Assembly: GCF_002086115.1 (NCBI RefSeq)
Contig: NZ_MVHJ01000004.1
Location: 186,001-250,000, forward strand
Length of the DNA stretch: 64,000 nucleotides
Origin: Mycolicibacterium bacteremicum
Lineage (GTDB): Bacteria > Actinomycetota > Actinomycetes > Mycobacteriales > Mycobacteriaceae
Direction of reading: 5' to 3'
Shown here: piece by piece, positions 16,762 through 24,794 of the stretch
How positions within the stretch are numbered: position 1 is the stretch's first letter
How the letters are laid out: each line of letters starts with the position of its first letter
Notes under the pieces: model-generated
Seen by the model: only the letters and a program-made list of their open reading frames with translations
What the model was told of the DNA's origin: nothing
The model's database searches: none
Translations under genes and position numbers: made by a program

Positions 16762-17816
16762 CAGGCGCCCAAGGTCTGCAGCACCGAGCAGGCCCCGCAG
16801 GCTGCGCATCCGGCCCGTTGATCGGCACCGGTCATGCCGGCCAGGGCCAACCGTGCGGCCACCTCGCGGGAAACCTTCTCCACCACAGCTGCATCGGGTG
16901 CGGGTGCATGGTCGATCTCGACGGCCAGCGACCCGGCCTGTGGTCGGTAGGGCACCACAAACGGGTAGACACCCATCTCGATCAGTTCGGCCGCGCCGGC
17001 CACCAGCTCGTCGGGATCCTCGCCGAGGCCGACCAGCAGATAGGTGGAGACCTGGTTGCGGCCGAAGACCCGCACCGCCTCGCGCCACGCGGCACGGTAC
17101 TGCGCCAGCGGCACGGTTGCCTTGCCGGGCATCCAACGCCGGCGGATGTCGTCGTCGAGCGATTCGACGTGGATGCCGATGGCGTCCGCGCCGGCCTCCC
17201 GAAGGTCGGTGAGCACCGACAGGTCGACCGGCGGTTCACACTGCACCTGGATGGGCAGGTCGGGCACGGCCCGCTTGACGGCCCGTACACACCGGGCCAG
17301 ATGTTTTGACCCACGGTCAGTTCCGGCCGAGGTGCCAGTGGTCATCACCATCTGGCGCACCCCGTCCAGCCGCACCGCTGCGGCAGCCACCTCGGCCAGC
17401 TCGGCGGGGCGTTTGACCGCGGTGGTGGCGCCGGTGCGCAGGGATTCCTCGATGGTGCAGAACCGGCAGCGCTGCTCGGCGCCATACCGGATGCAGGTCT
17501 GCACCACCGTGGTGGCCAGTACATCCCGGCCGTGCAGCCGGGCGAGCTTCTCATAGGCGACGCCCTCGGCCGTGGTCAGATCATAGAACTTCGGGCGGTC
17601 GACAACCTCGACATCCAGCCCGGTGTCCTCGCCGTCGAGCAGCACCCGGGTGCCGTCGAAGACGAAGGGGCTGAGGGCATTCCGCGGGATCGCGGCGTTG
17701 AGGCCATCGATGACGAGGTGGCCGTCGGCGCTGGGGCCGGCACCCGCGGTGCGGCTGACCGGCGGACGGCCGCGGAAACCCAGCAGTGCGAGGTCGACCC
17801 TGGTCGAAACTGTCAT
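16761..17816 (-). CDS. nitD: Radical SAM protein of the nit cluster (MSMEG_0568 type, NitD)
   Basis: 351 aa TIM-barrel radical-SAM protein. The Fe-S motif reads TCIRYGAEQRCRFCTIE, giving C-X8-C-X2-C instead of the usual C-X3-C-X2-C. A second cysteine group near the C-terminus, CAACGAC, could bind an auxiliary cluster. Segments MVMTTGTSAGTDRG and IQVQCEPP are consistent with SAM-barrel strands. ATG 17816 (6 nt after AGGGG) is preferred over GTG 17819. The family occurs in nitrilase clusters induced by nitrogen starvation; the product is not known. Confidence 0.87.
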   Translation of the reverse strand: MTVSTRVDLALLGFRGRPPVSRTAGAGPSADGHLVIDGLNAAIPRNALSPFVFDGTRVLLDGEDTGLDVEVVDRPKFYDLTTAEGVAYEKLARLHGRDVLATTVVQTCIRYGAEQRCRFCTIEESLRTGATTAVKRPAELAEVAAAAVRLDGVRQMVMTTGTSAGTDRGSKHLARCVRAVKRAVPDLPIQVQCEPPVDLSVLTDLREAGADAIGIHVESLDDDIRRRWMPGKATVPLAQYRAAWREAVRVFGRNQVSTYLLVGLGEDPDELVAGAAELIEMGVYPFVVPYRPQAGSLAVEIDHAPAPDAAVVEKVSREVAARLALAGMTGADQRAGCAACGACSVLQTLGA

Positions 17817-17825
17817 CACGTGCCC

Positions 17826-19109
17826 CTAACTGGCGGTTGCGATCGCGGAATAGGCGCTCTGCGCCACGATGATGGCGTCGGCAATATGGCGTGCATCGCG
17901 GTCGATCCCGAGGAATCGGCCGGAGCCCCAGGTGTGCATCCACGGCAGCCCGACGAAACTCAGGCCCGTGACGTTGGTGATACCCCGGGTCTGCATGGGC
18001 CGGCCGGCACCGTCGAAGGCGCTGGCCTCGATCCACCGATAATCCGGCCGGTACCCGATGGCCCACACCACGCTCGTGACACCCTCGGCCTGCAGATCCA
18101 GGGTCGTGGGGTCGGTGTCGGGCTGCCACACCGGTGCGTAGCGCGACGGCGGCGGCGCCTGGATACCGGTGCGGTCGATGTGGGCGTCGATATCGGCGCA
18201 GATCGAGTTGTACACCGAGTCGGCGTGGTCCAGCGCAGCGGACAGGGTCGGTTCGAAGCGCAGCGTGCTGTCTTTTCCGTCGGCCAGGGTGCCGTAGAGT
18301 CGCATGCCCTCCAGCGCGAACTGACGCAGGTCGACATCGCGGCCACCGTCGCGACCGGTGACGTAGTGGTTGGTCTTCTCGATGGCGGCCTTGCCGCCGG
18401 GGTACTGGGCCGCAGGCCGGTCGTAGAGGCCCATATCGGACAGCCACGTCATGCAGTCCCGGCCGCGGTAGGTCCGCGCGACCCGGGGTGCGCCGCCGAC
18501 CGCCAGATGCACGGTGCGTCCGGCCAGGTGCAGGTCCTCGGCGATCTGGGCACCCGACTGCCCGGTACCGACCACCAGCACCGCACCGTCGGGAAGTTGG
18601 TCGGCATTGCGGTACTGCTCGGAATGCAGTTGCTGCACTGCCGGATCCAGCGCGGTGGCGTAGGCCGGGATGATCGGCAGCGGGTAGCCGCCGGTGGCGA
18701 TGACGACCTGCTCGCAGGTGAGGGTCTCCCGACCGGTGGCGGAATCGAGGGTCAGTTCGAAGCCACCCTCGGTGTGGTTGACCACCCGGGTCACCCGGGT
18801 GTGGGTGCGCAGCGGTGGGTCGAAGGTCTGCAACCAGCCATGCAGCCAGTCGACCACCTGATCGCGGGTCATGAACCCGTCGGGATCGGGACCGGTGTAG
18901 CTGTAACCCGGTAACCGGCAGTGCCAGTTGGGGGTGACCAGGGTGAAGTTGTCCCAGCGGGTGTCGGCCCAGGCATGCACCGGGGTACCGGCCTCCAGCA
19001 CGACGTGCTCGACACCGGCCCGGCCCAGATACCAGCTGACCGACAGGCCGGCCTGGCCGCCGCCGATGACGGCCACCGGAATGTGGCCCGAAGTGTGGTC
19101 GGTGGTCAT
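17826..19109 (-). CDS. nitH: Flavin-dependent oxidoreductase of the nit cluster (MSMEG_0569 type, NitH)
   Basis: 427 aa flavoprotein monooxygenase-like enzyme. The FAD-binding motif is VAVIGGGQAGLSVSWYL at the N-terminus, and the second dinucleotide (NADPH) motif is VVGTGQSGAQIAEDL. Layout resembles class B flavin monooxygenases such as YUC/FMO proteins. It overlaps the upstream NitG stop by ATGA and sits 9 bp before the radical-SAM start. The predicted role is oxidation of a nitrogen-containing intermediate, inferred from cluster membership. Confidence 0.87.
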   Translation of the reverse strand: MTTDHTSGHIPVAVIGGGQAGLSVSWYLGRAGVEHVVLEAGTPVHAWADTRWDNFTLVTPNWHCRLPGYSYTGPDPDGFMTRDQVVDWLHGWLQTFDPPLRTHTRVTRVVNHTEGGFELTLDSATGRETLTCEQVVIATGGYPLPIIPAYATALDPAVQQLHSEQYRNADQLPDGAVLVVGTGQSGAQIAEDLHLAGRTVHLAVGGAPRVARTYRGRDCMTWLSDMGLYDRPAAQYPGGKAAIEKTNHYVTGRDGGRDVDLRQFALEGMRLYGTLADGKDSTLRFEPTLSAALDHADSVYNSICADIDAHIDRTGIQAPPPSRYAPVWQPDTDPTTLDLQAEGVTSVVWAIGYRPDYRWIEASAFDGAGRPMQTRGITNVTGLSFVGLPWMHTWGSGRFLGIDRDARHIADAIIVAQSAYSAIATAS

Positions 19110-19402
19110 GACTGCTCCAGCCCAGGGTTCATCGCGGTGACTTCGATCACCGCGTCGGATGGGAATCTCGCTGCGGCGCCGGCGATCCGCGCATCGGTCT
19201 CGGCGGCCGAGGTGCAGGCGAAGCCGAACTTGGCCCGTACCCGTTCACTGGCCTCGGCCATCGCCCGCCCGGTCCGATCGACAAAATCGCCGACGGTGTA
19301 ACGGGTCCCGATGGTCAGGTAGTCGTGCACCACCAGGCTGGGGGAGTAGCACCGCTGGATGCTGCCGTCGGGCCAGCGCACCTCGAAGGTCATCTCAGGC
19401 AT
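19106..19402 (-). CDS. nitG: Small nit-cluster protein (MSMEG_0570 family, NitG)
   Basis: 98 aa starting MPEMTFEVRWPDGS and containing RCYSPSLVVHDYLTIGTRYT and GFACTSAAETDARI, the hallmarks of the MSMEG_0570 nitrogen-starvation family. ATG 19402 lies inside the end of the nitrilase gene (8-nt overlap); ATG 19393 is an alternative. Function is unknown, but it accompanies the nitrilase, radical-SAM and flavoprotein in this cluster type. Confidence 0.82.
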   Translation of the reverse strand: MPEMTFEVRWPDGSIQRCYSPSLVVHDYLTIGTRYTVGDFVDRTGRAMAEASERVRAKFGFACTSAAETDARIAGAAARFPSDAVIEVTAMNPGLEQS

Positions 19403-20294
19403 GGGCCAGTACCTGCCACTTGGCCTCAAGGGTGGCGGTCGGGGCGGTCAGCGGCCCGTACACGTCCGGCCTGCGGTCGCGCAGGTGGAACATGCCGGCC
19501 CGGGTGGTGCGGAAGGTGCCGTCCAGGTCGACCTCGGCGATCGCCATGCCACTGTCCAGAAGTGTTGTGGCGAGGATGTTTCCGCCGGGATCGACGACCT
19601 TGGCGTTGCCGACGTAACGCAGCGAACCGAACGTACCGCTCTGGTTGGAGGCGATCCAGAACACCTGGTTGTCCAGGGCGCGTGCGGTGTCGAACAGGTT
19701 GAACCGATAGGTCCAGCGGTCGTCCTGCAGGTTCTGGGCGGTGGCCGTGCGGGCGGCCGGCCAGGCCGACAGGCTGGCGATGATCTGCGCGCCGTCCAGA
19801 GCCATCATGCGGGCGGCCTCCGGGAATGCCTTGTCGTAGCAGATCTGCAGGCCGACGCGCCCGACCGGGGTGTCAAACACTCCGTACCGCGAACCCGCCG
19901 AATAGGACATGCCCTCGCCGAGGGGTTGGTGAACCTTGCGGTAGGTGCCGTACACCTGGCCGCCATCGAGCACCGCGGCGGTGTTGTAGCGCGTCTCGCC
20001 GTCGTCGGCCAACTCGCAGAAGCCGATCGCGACGGTCAGGTCACCGACGATCTGCTGCACCCGGGCGAGTTCCGGCCCGTCCAGCCGGATGGCCGGGGGC
20101 AGCGCTTTCTTGGTGGTCTTGACGGTGTCGCCGTGGTTGCCCAGTGAGGACAGGTAGCCGCCGATGGCGGCCTCGGGCAGGACCAGGAAATCCACCTTCG
20201 CGGCGCGGGCCTGTTCGGTGAGTGAGGTGATGAGAGCGTAATTCTGCTCGAGGTCCCGGGTGAAGTTCGCCGAGACGGCGGCCAGGGTGGTCAT
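19395..20294 (-). CDS. nitC: Nitrilase of the Nit1C cluster (NitC)
   Basis: 299 aa carbon-nitrogen hydrolase with an intact catalytic triad: Glu41 (VLPEAAIGGY), Lys120 (YRKVHQPLGEG) and Cys152 (LQICYDKAFPEA). Nit1C nitrilases have been linked to cyanide or nitrile assimilation, so it probably releases ammonia from a nitrile. The longer frame to 20561 lies in the upstream gene; MTTLAAVSANF at ATG 20294 fits the family start. It is the second gene of the operon, after NitB. Confidence 0.9.
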   Translation of the reverse strand: MTTLAAVSANFTRDLEQNYALITSLTEQARAAKVDFLVLPEAAIGGYLSSLGNHGDTVKTTKKALPPAIRLDGPELARVQQIVGDLTVAIGFCELADDGETRYNTAAVLDGGQVYGTYRKVHQPLGEGMSYSAGSRYGVFDTPVGRVGLQICYDKAFPEAARMMALDGAQIIASLSAWPAARTATAQNLQDDRWTYRFNLFDTARALDNQVFWIASNQSGTFGSLRYVGNAKVVDPGGNILATTLLDSGMAIAEVDLDGTFRTTRAGMFHLRDRRPDVYGPLTAPTATLEAKWQVLAHA

Positions 20295-20305
20295 GTTCGG
20301 TCCCC

Positions 20306-20827
20306 CTAGACCATGTAGGTGGAGTTGATGATGGCGCCCTTGCGGGCGTAGTAGATCAGTGCGTCCTGGACATCGAGCGGGTGCGCCGGGATGACACCGT
20401 CGATCAGGTCCTCCTCGCGACCGCCGTGCAGGCCGAGACCGAATCGGCAGCAGAACACGGTGCCGCCCTCCTTGATGAAGGTCGCCAACGCATCGTTGAT
20501 GTTCTGCTCGCCGGGGAACCCGGAGTCGCCGGTGGTCGGAAATCCGCGGGTGGCAAGGCAATTGATGGCGCCGGGGCCGTAGAAGTAGAGCGCGGACTCG
20601 AAGCCCTTGCGCAGGGCGCGGGTGGCCTGCAGGACCGCGACGAAGGACACCGACGATTCGTGGGCGATGCCGTGGACCAGGGTGAAGTAGCTTTCGCCCT
20701 CTTCGGCCTGGTAGTCGGGGAAGATCTTGGTCCCGCCGTAGATGCTGGTGCCCTTGGGCAGCGCCGGGTGCGGGATCTCGGCCAGCGACGTGGCGATGTT
20801 CTCGGCGATGGACGAGTCAAAAGACAT
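20306..20827 (-). CDS. nitB: Nit-cluster protein (MSMEG_0572/Sll0783 family, NitB)
   Basis: 173 aa protein with a DsrE/F-like feel: LPKGTSIYGGTKIFPDY, LQATRALRKGFESALYFYGPGA, INDALATFIKEGGTVFCCRFG and ALIYYARKGAIINSTYMV. It belongs to the MSMEG_0572/Sll0783 nitrogen-starvation family. The start MSFDSS (ATG 20827) follows GGAG by about 6 nt. It is the first gene of the eight-gene nit operon and is divergent from the ArgP/LysG-like regulator. Molecular function unknown. Confidence 0.85.
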   Translation of the reverse strand: MSFDSSIAENIATSLAEIPHPALPKGTSIYGGTKIFPDYQAEEGESYFTLVHGIAHESSVSFVAVLQATRALRKGFESALYFYGPGAINCLATRGFPTTGDSGFPGEQNINDALATFIKEGGTVFCCRFGLGLHGGREEDLIDGVIPAHPLDVQDALIYYARKGAIINSTYMV

Positions 20828-20968
20828 GAGGTGCTCCATATTTCGTGTCACGGGTTTCTCAGCTGCGGTGCCGGAGGGGCCGGTTGTCGGCTGTGTCCAA
20901 TTAGATGCGCCGACTATTGCGCCGTGGTTAGGGCTGGAATACGGCTACGTTGCCGTCGGCTTACCCCG

Positions 20969-20984
20969 GAAACGCCCCCGAAAC
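20969..20984. promoter_or_regulatory. Candidate GlnR-type half-site pair upstream of nitB
   Basis: GAAAC-GCCCCC-GAAAC: two identical GAAAC elements with 6-bp spacing, about 140-157 bp upstream of the nitB start. Actinobacterial GlnR sites use GAAAC-type elements at this spacing, and the cluster family is nitrogen-starvation linked. The match is short, so this is a tentative call. Confidence 0.35.
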
Positions 20985-21062
20985 ATGAATCATATTGAGC
21001 TGCAACGAGGAATGGCCCGCACGGTGATCCGGCGGGCCTGTTGCAGATAGATAGTACACCAT

Positions 21063-21084
21063 GTATTAGGGGGCTACCTAATAC
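21063..21084. promoter_or_regulatory. Inverted repeat, probable ArgP/LysG-like regulator operator
   Basis: GTATTAGG and CCTAATAC (8-bp perfect arms) flank the 6-bp spacer GGGCTA. It sits 43-64 bp upstream of the regulator's GTG start, where LysR-type proteins usually bind to control themselves and the divergent gene. Confidence 0.6.
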
Positions 21085-21127
21085 GGAACGCCATGGGATT
21101 CCGGTGGTGCTGGTCTAGCCTTGACCC

Positions 21128-22000
21128 GTGAAGCTGGACAGCCAACAGCTGGCGGCCTTCGCCGCTGTGTTGGAGCTGGGCAGCTTCGAGGCCGCGGCGG
21201 ACCGCCTGCATGTCACCCCGTCGGCGGTCAGTCAGCGCATCAAGGCACTGGAGCAGCGGGTGGGCCAGGTGCTCGTGGTGCGGGGGAAGCCGTGCCGCGC
21301 GACGGCGGCGGGCACCCCGATCCTGCGGCTGGCCGCCCAGATGTCGATCCTGGAGTCCGAGGCGCTGGCCGAGACGGCCGGCGGATCGGCGGCCCGCACC
21401 CGCGTCGCCCTCGCGGTCAACGCCGATTCGATGGCCACCTGGTTCACTGCGGTGTTCGGTCTGCTGCCCGGCGTGCTGTTCGACGTGCGGATCGAGGACC
21501 AGGATCATTCGGCCCGACTGCTGCGCGAGGGCGCGGTGATGGGCGCGGTGACGACCGAGCGGACGGCGGTGCCGGGTTGCCGGGTGCAGTCGCTGGGGGT
21601 CATGCGGTATGTGCCGGTGGCCGCCGTCGACTATGTGGCCCGGTATTTGCCCGGCGGATTCACGGCAGCCGCGGCCGCCCAGGCGCCCTCTCTCGCCTGG
21701 AACCGTGACGATGCCTTGCAGGACAAGCTGATCAAAAAGGCCTTCCGGCGGGACATCGCCCGCCCGGTGCATTACGTTCCCACCGCCGAGGGGTTCGGGG
21801 CCGCCGTGCGGGCCGGTCTGGGCTGGGGCATGTATCCCGAGCAACTGGTGGGAGCCGACTTCGTCCAGATCTCACCGACCCACCTGGATGTGCCGTTGTA
21901 CTGGCAATGCTGGAAGTTGGACAGCGCGCTGGTCGCCTCGATCGGGGATGCCGTCACGTCGGCGGCGCGGACGCTGCGGCGCGGCCGGGGCGGGCGCTGA
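21128..22000 (+). CDS. ArgP/LysG-like LysR-family regulator
   Basis: 290 aa. The N-terminal HTH (SQQLAAFAAVLELGSFEAAA, then DRLHVTPSAVSQRIKALEQR) and VLVVRGKPCRATAAGTPILRL are typical of the ArgP/LysG branch of LysR proteins. The C-terminal effector domain contains GWGMYPEQLV. No lysE-like exporter gene is adjacent; instead it is divergent from nitB, so it is a candidate regulator of the nit operon. The start is GTG 21128. Confidence 0.88.
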   Translation: MKLDSQQLAAFAAVLELGSFEAAADRLHVTPSAVSQRIKALEQRVGQVLVVRGKPCRATAAGTPILRLAAQMSILESEALAETAGGSAARTRVALAVNADSMATWFTAVFGLLPGVLFDVRIEDQDHSARLLREGAVMGAVTTERTAVPGCRVQSLGVMRYVPVAAVDYVARYLPGGFTAAAAAQAPSLAWNRDDALQDKLIKKAFRRDIARPVHYVPTAEGFGAAVRAGLGWGMYPEQLVGADFVQISPTHLDVPLYWQCWKLDSALVASIGDAVTSAARTLRRGRGGR

Positions 22001-22016
22001 CCAGCTCCGAACGTAC

Positions 22017-22055
22017 GTGACCCACGGCCCCGAGGGAACGGAAGCCGTGGGTCAC
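22017..22055. terminator. Hairpin between convergent genes
   Basis: GTGACCCACGGC (22017-22028) pairs with GCCGTGGGTCAC (22044-22055): 12 bp perfect stem, 15-nt loop. It lies between the ends of the LysR gene and the ferritin-like gene and would serve both strands. Confidence 0.65.
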
Positions 22056-22070
22056 CTGGTGGCCCGGACG

Positions 22071-23027
22071 TCAGCTGATGCCGACGATCTCCTGCGCGAT
22101 GGCACTCAGCCGCGTCTGGGCGGCCGAGACGACGCGCTGACGGTTCTTGTGGAACTCCTCGTAGGCGATTATGGCCCGGATGTCGGCGGGCTCGCTGAGC
22201 TCCTTGACCGCGGCGACCGCCTCGTTGACGTTGAGCTCGTCGTAGCCCGCGATCGGCAGCTCATCGGACTCCAGGATCCCGGCGTTTCCGCGCAGAGTGT
22301 GCAGCGCATCGGCCACATCCTCGGCGCCCTCGCGGCGACTGACCTTCTCGGCGGCCGACAGCGCGGCATCGCGGGAAGCGGACAGCGTCTTGGCGGCGAT
22401 CTCGCCGGCCTGGGTGCCCCGGCTCAGCGCCTCGTCCACAGCCGGACGGGTGGCACGTGCGGCGGCAAAGACCCGATCGAACGCGCGGGTCGCCAGCATG
22501 CCGGGCAGATTGGCGAGCTTCACCGCGGCGCCGGCGGCAGCCTGAATCGGCGTGCGACGCAAGGCCGCCGGGCCACCGAGTGCCTCCTCGGCCAGCACGG
22601 TGGTCAACCACAGCACGGTGGCGCTGTGTGCCTCGATCAGCGAGTCGGCCAGATCCTGGACCTGACGGTCGCCCGCCGCAACGGCAAGCGACTTCAGATA
22701 GCGCGCCCGGTCGACGAGCTGGTGCTCCAGCGCCAGGTCGCCGAGCAATGCCTCGGCGAACGGCTCGGCCTGCTCGGTAAGGGCCTTGACCGCGGCCGCT
22801 GCGCGGCCGAGGAAGGGTCCCAGGATGTCCGGGGATCCGCCGAGTTCGCGGATCGTGGCCTCGATGAGCGCGGCCCGGGTGCGGGCGTTCTCGGCGTTCT
22901 TGGTCAGTTCCTCGCGTACCGCCTCGGTGCGCGCCTGCGCCGTCCGGACCTCGGCGATCTGGATCTCGGTGCTGGTCAGCTCGAGCACGGTACGAAGGTT
23001 GGTGATCAAAGCGGTGGTGTCTGCCAC
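22071..23027 (-). CDS. All-helical, ferritin-like-domain protein of unknown function
   Basis: 318 aa, almost entirely predicted alpha-helix, rich in Ala, Glu and Arg, starting MADTTALITNLRTVLELTSTE. A segment with LAEEALGGPAALRRTPIQAA and the helix EAVREELTKNAENARTRAAL resemble mycobacterial proteins annotated with a ferritin-like fold. I see no complete di-iron E-x2-H signature, so iron binding is not claimed. GTG 23027 follows AGGGGGAAT. It is divergent from the TetR gene at 23212. Confidence 0.65.
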   Translation of the reverse strand: MADTTALITNLRTVLELTSTEIQIAEVRTAQARTEAVREELTKNAENARTRAALIEATIRELGGSPDILGPFLGRAAAAVKALTEQAEPFAEALLGDLALEHQLVDRARYLKSLAVAAGDRQVQDLADSLIEAHSATVLWLTTVLAEEALGGPAALRRTPIQAAAGAAVKLANLPGMLATRAFDRVFAAARATRPAVDEALSRGTQAGEIAAKTLSASRDAALSAAEKVSRREGAEDVADALHTLRGNAGILESDELPIAGYDELNVNEAVAAVKELSEPADIRAIIAYEEFHKNRQRVVSAAQTRLSAIAQEIVGIS

Positions 23028-23211
23028 GGGAATTCCCCCTGATTTCGATGGATTGTGCGGCGCATCGGCGCCCGTGTTGTTCGGCTACCCGCACGGCTCG
23101 GCGTTGACACGAGACACGCGAAGGATGTGGCCCAGATCTCCATATTCGGGTTAAGACAGCTGTAATAATGGCTCGTCAAGCAGAAGTATTACGATCGTCA
23201 TAGGAGTGCAG

Positions 23212-23775
23212 ATGTCGGATACGACGGTCAACACACGCGACCGGATGGTGGCCGGCGCAGCCGATATGCTCGCGCGCCGGGGGCCGAGCGCGATGAGTGT
23301 GCGTGAGCTGGCCCGGCATGCCGACGCGCCGGTCGGTTCGACGTATCACCACTTCCCGGGCGGCAAGTCGCAGCTGTGCGCCGAGGCCGTGCGCTGGGCC
23401 GACGATCAGGTCGGCGCCGAACTGCGGCAGGCGGTGTCCGCGGGCGCCGCTGCCGGGCTGCGCGTATTCCTGAACGGCTGGCGCTCGACCCTGACCGAGC
23501 ACGGATTCGAGCGCGGATGCCCGGTCCTGGCCGTTGCGGTACAACAGGATTGCGATGATGCGGCCCGAGACGCCGCGGTGTTCGCCTTCAGCAACTGGAC
23601 GGCGGCGTTGTCGTCAGCGCTGCGTGACGAGGGGATGGACCACTCCCGGGCCGCCGACCTGGCAACGCTGATCGTCGCCGCCGTCGAGGGCGCGGTGGCC
23701 ATGTGCCGGGCCGAGCGCAGTGTGCAGCCACTCGACGTGGTCGGGGCACAGCTGCAGCGGCTGCTCAGAGTCTGA
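23212..23775 (+). CDS. TetR/AcrR-family regulator
   Basis: 187 aa. The N-terminal HTH includes MSVRELARHADAPVGSTYHHF with PGGKSQLCAEAV after it, as in the YcdC/LmrA-like TetR group. ATG 23212 follows AGGAG by about 5 nt; a frame opening at 23206 starts inside that ribosome-binding site. GTAATA (23162-23167) and TATTAC (23187-23192) just upstream form a loose inverted repeat that could be its operator. Divergent from the ferritin-like gene, a possible target. Tail-to-tail overlap of 11 nt with the nitroreductase gene. Confidence 0.85.
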   Translation: MSDTTVNTRDRMVAGAADMLARRGPSAMSVRELARHADAPVGSTYHHFPGGKSQLCAEAVRWADDQVGAELRQAVSAGAAAGLRVFLNGWRSTLTEHGFERGCPVLAVAVQQDCDDAARDAAVFAFSNWTAALSSALRDEGMDHSRAADLATLIVAAVEGAVAMCRAERSVQPLDVVGAQLQRLLRV

Positions 23776-24742
23776 CGTGCAGCACGTCGGCGAGCGGACG
23801 CCGCGGTGTCGGTGGCGGGATCTCGTCCAACTCGGAGGCGACGCCCACCCGCACCACGACCTGGGGATGGGCGCGACCAACCAGCGCGCCCACCATGTCG
23901 CGGGCGGCCGGTACCTCGGTCAGATGGCTCAGCGTGCAGGACGACAGCCCGGCCATGGTGGCGTCCAGCAGCAATGCCGACAGCGTCTCCCCACAGCCCA
24001 GCACGCCCAGTCGGGTGTCATCCGGCGCGGAGATGACCACCAATTGCGCTCCGTCCTCGGCGATCCGGGTGCGCCGCTCCCGGTGCGCGGTCACCGGGAA
24101 GTTCCGGCCGACGTCGACCCGGTCGGCCTCCGCCGCCGACACCAGCGCGCTGTGCGGGATACCGTCGCTGACCTCGAACGGCGATGTCCACCACTCGATC
24201 TCGTGGTGATAGGCGCTGTCGTAGAGGCGCAGGGCCTCGGTCAGCTGGGCGGCATCGGCGACCGTCGCCCGGTCGGCGGTGTCGATGACGTCGACGGCGG
24301 CCACCGCTGGGTCATGGCAGGCGCGCACCATGAGGTCGAACGTGGCGCGGTCCGACGGCGCAGACAACGGCAGGCGGTCGGAGCGTCGGGCCAGGATGGC
24401 GTCGGCGCGGCGACGCCGGTCGGCGGTGTCGGAGTCGGCCGGTGTCACCGTCACCGTCGCCAGGTGCAGGTGGTCGTCGGGATCGGGGTAGCGCTGCACA
24501 TCTGCGCGCAGGCCCGCCGCTGCGACGGCCACCACGAAATGGTCAAGTGCCGCACCGCAACTGATCACGGCCTGCCGTCCCCCGGTATCGGTGGCGACCA
24601 GGCGGTCGGTATCGACGAACAGCTGCACACCGTCGGCGGTGACGACCCACCGCCACGGTTGGCTGTTGTGATACGACGGTGCCCGGCATGCCAGGTGGAC
24701 GGCCTCCTCGATGACCCTGAGTGGCTGCGCGGTGGTTGCCAT
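23765..24742 (-). CDS. Acg-family (Rv2032-like) nitroreductase-fold protein
   Basis: 325 aa with duplicated nitroreductase-like halves. Hallmarks are ACRAPSYHNSQPWRW near the N-terminus, DTDRLVATDTGGRQAVISCGAAL, and VLGCGETLSALLLDATMAGLSSCTLSHL. In M. tuberculosis Acg-type proteins belong to the DosR dormancy regulon and sequester rather than turn over FMN, as I recall. A DosR-like box lies 33-52 bp upstream, supporting hypoxia/NO control. Start ATG 24742. Confidence 0.86.
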   Translation of the reverse strand: MATTAQPLRVIEEAVHLACRAPSYHNSQPWRWVVTADGVQLFVDTDRLVATDTGGRQAVISCGAALDHFVVAVAAAGLRADVQRYPDPDDHLHLATVTVTPADSDTADRRRRADAILARRSDRLPLSAPSDRATFDLMVRACHDPAVAAVDVIDTADRATVADAAQLTEALRLYDSAYHHEIEWWTSPFEVSDGIPHSALVSAAEADRVDVGRNFPVTAHRERRTRIAEDGAQLVVISAPDDTRLGVLGCGETLSALLLDATMAGLSSCTLSHLTEVPAARDMVGALVGRAHPQVVVRVGVASELDEIPPPTPRRPLADVLHVRL

Positions 24743-24774
24743 GCACCCAGTCTCGACGGGCCGTGCACGCTCCG

Positions 24775-24794
24775 GTAGGGCCGGAAGTCCCTAA
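24775..24794 (-). promoter_or_regulatory. DosR (DevR) box upstream of the Acg-family gene
   Basis: The minus strand reads TTAGGGACTTCCGGCCCTAC, matching 14 of 20 positions of the DosR consensus TTSGGGACTWWAGTCCCSAA, including the full GGGACT core and opposing CCC. It ends 33 bp before the start codon of the nitroreductase and overlaps the stop codon of the upstream TetR gene by 4 nt. Confidence 0.7.

Larger units (their letters stand above)
20828..21127. other. 300-bp divergent intergenic region, nit operon / LysR regulator
   Basis: No gene seen. It contains a GAAAC-n6-GAAAC direct repeat (20969-20984) and an 8-bp-arm inverted repeat (21063-21084), and is more AT-rich near 20985-21085 than the flanking genes. 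It must carry promoters for both nitB and the regulator; I could not assign -10/-35 boxes with confidence. Confidence 0.7.

Noticed and set aside
16761..17816. Frameshift explaining the odd radical-SAM cysteine spacing
   Set aside because: The codons around the motif are clean, and the protein matches the family both before and after it.
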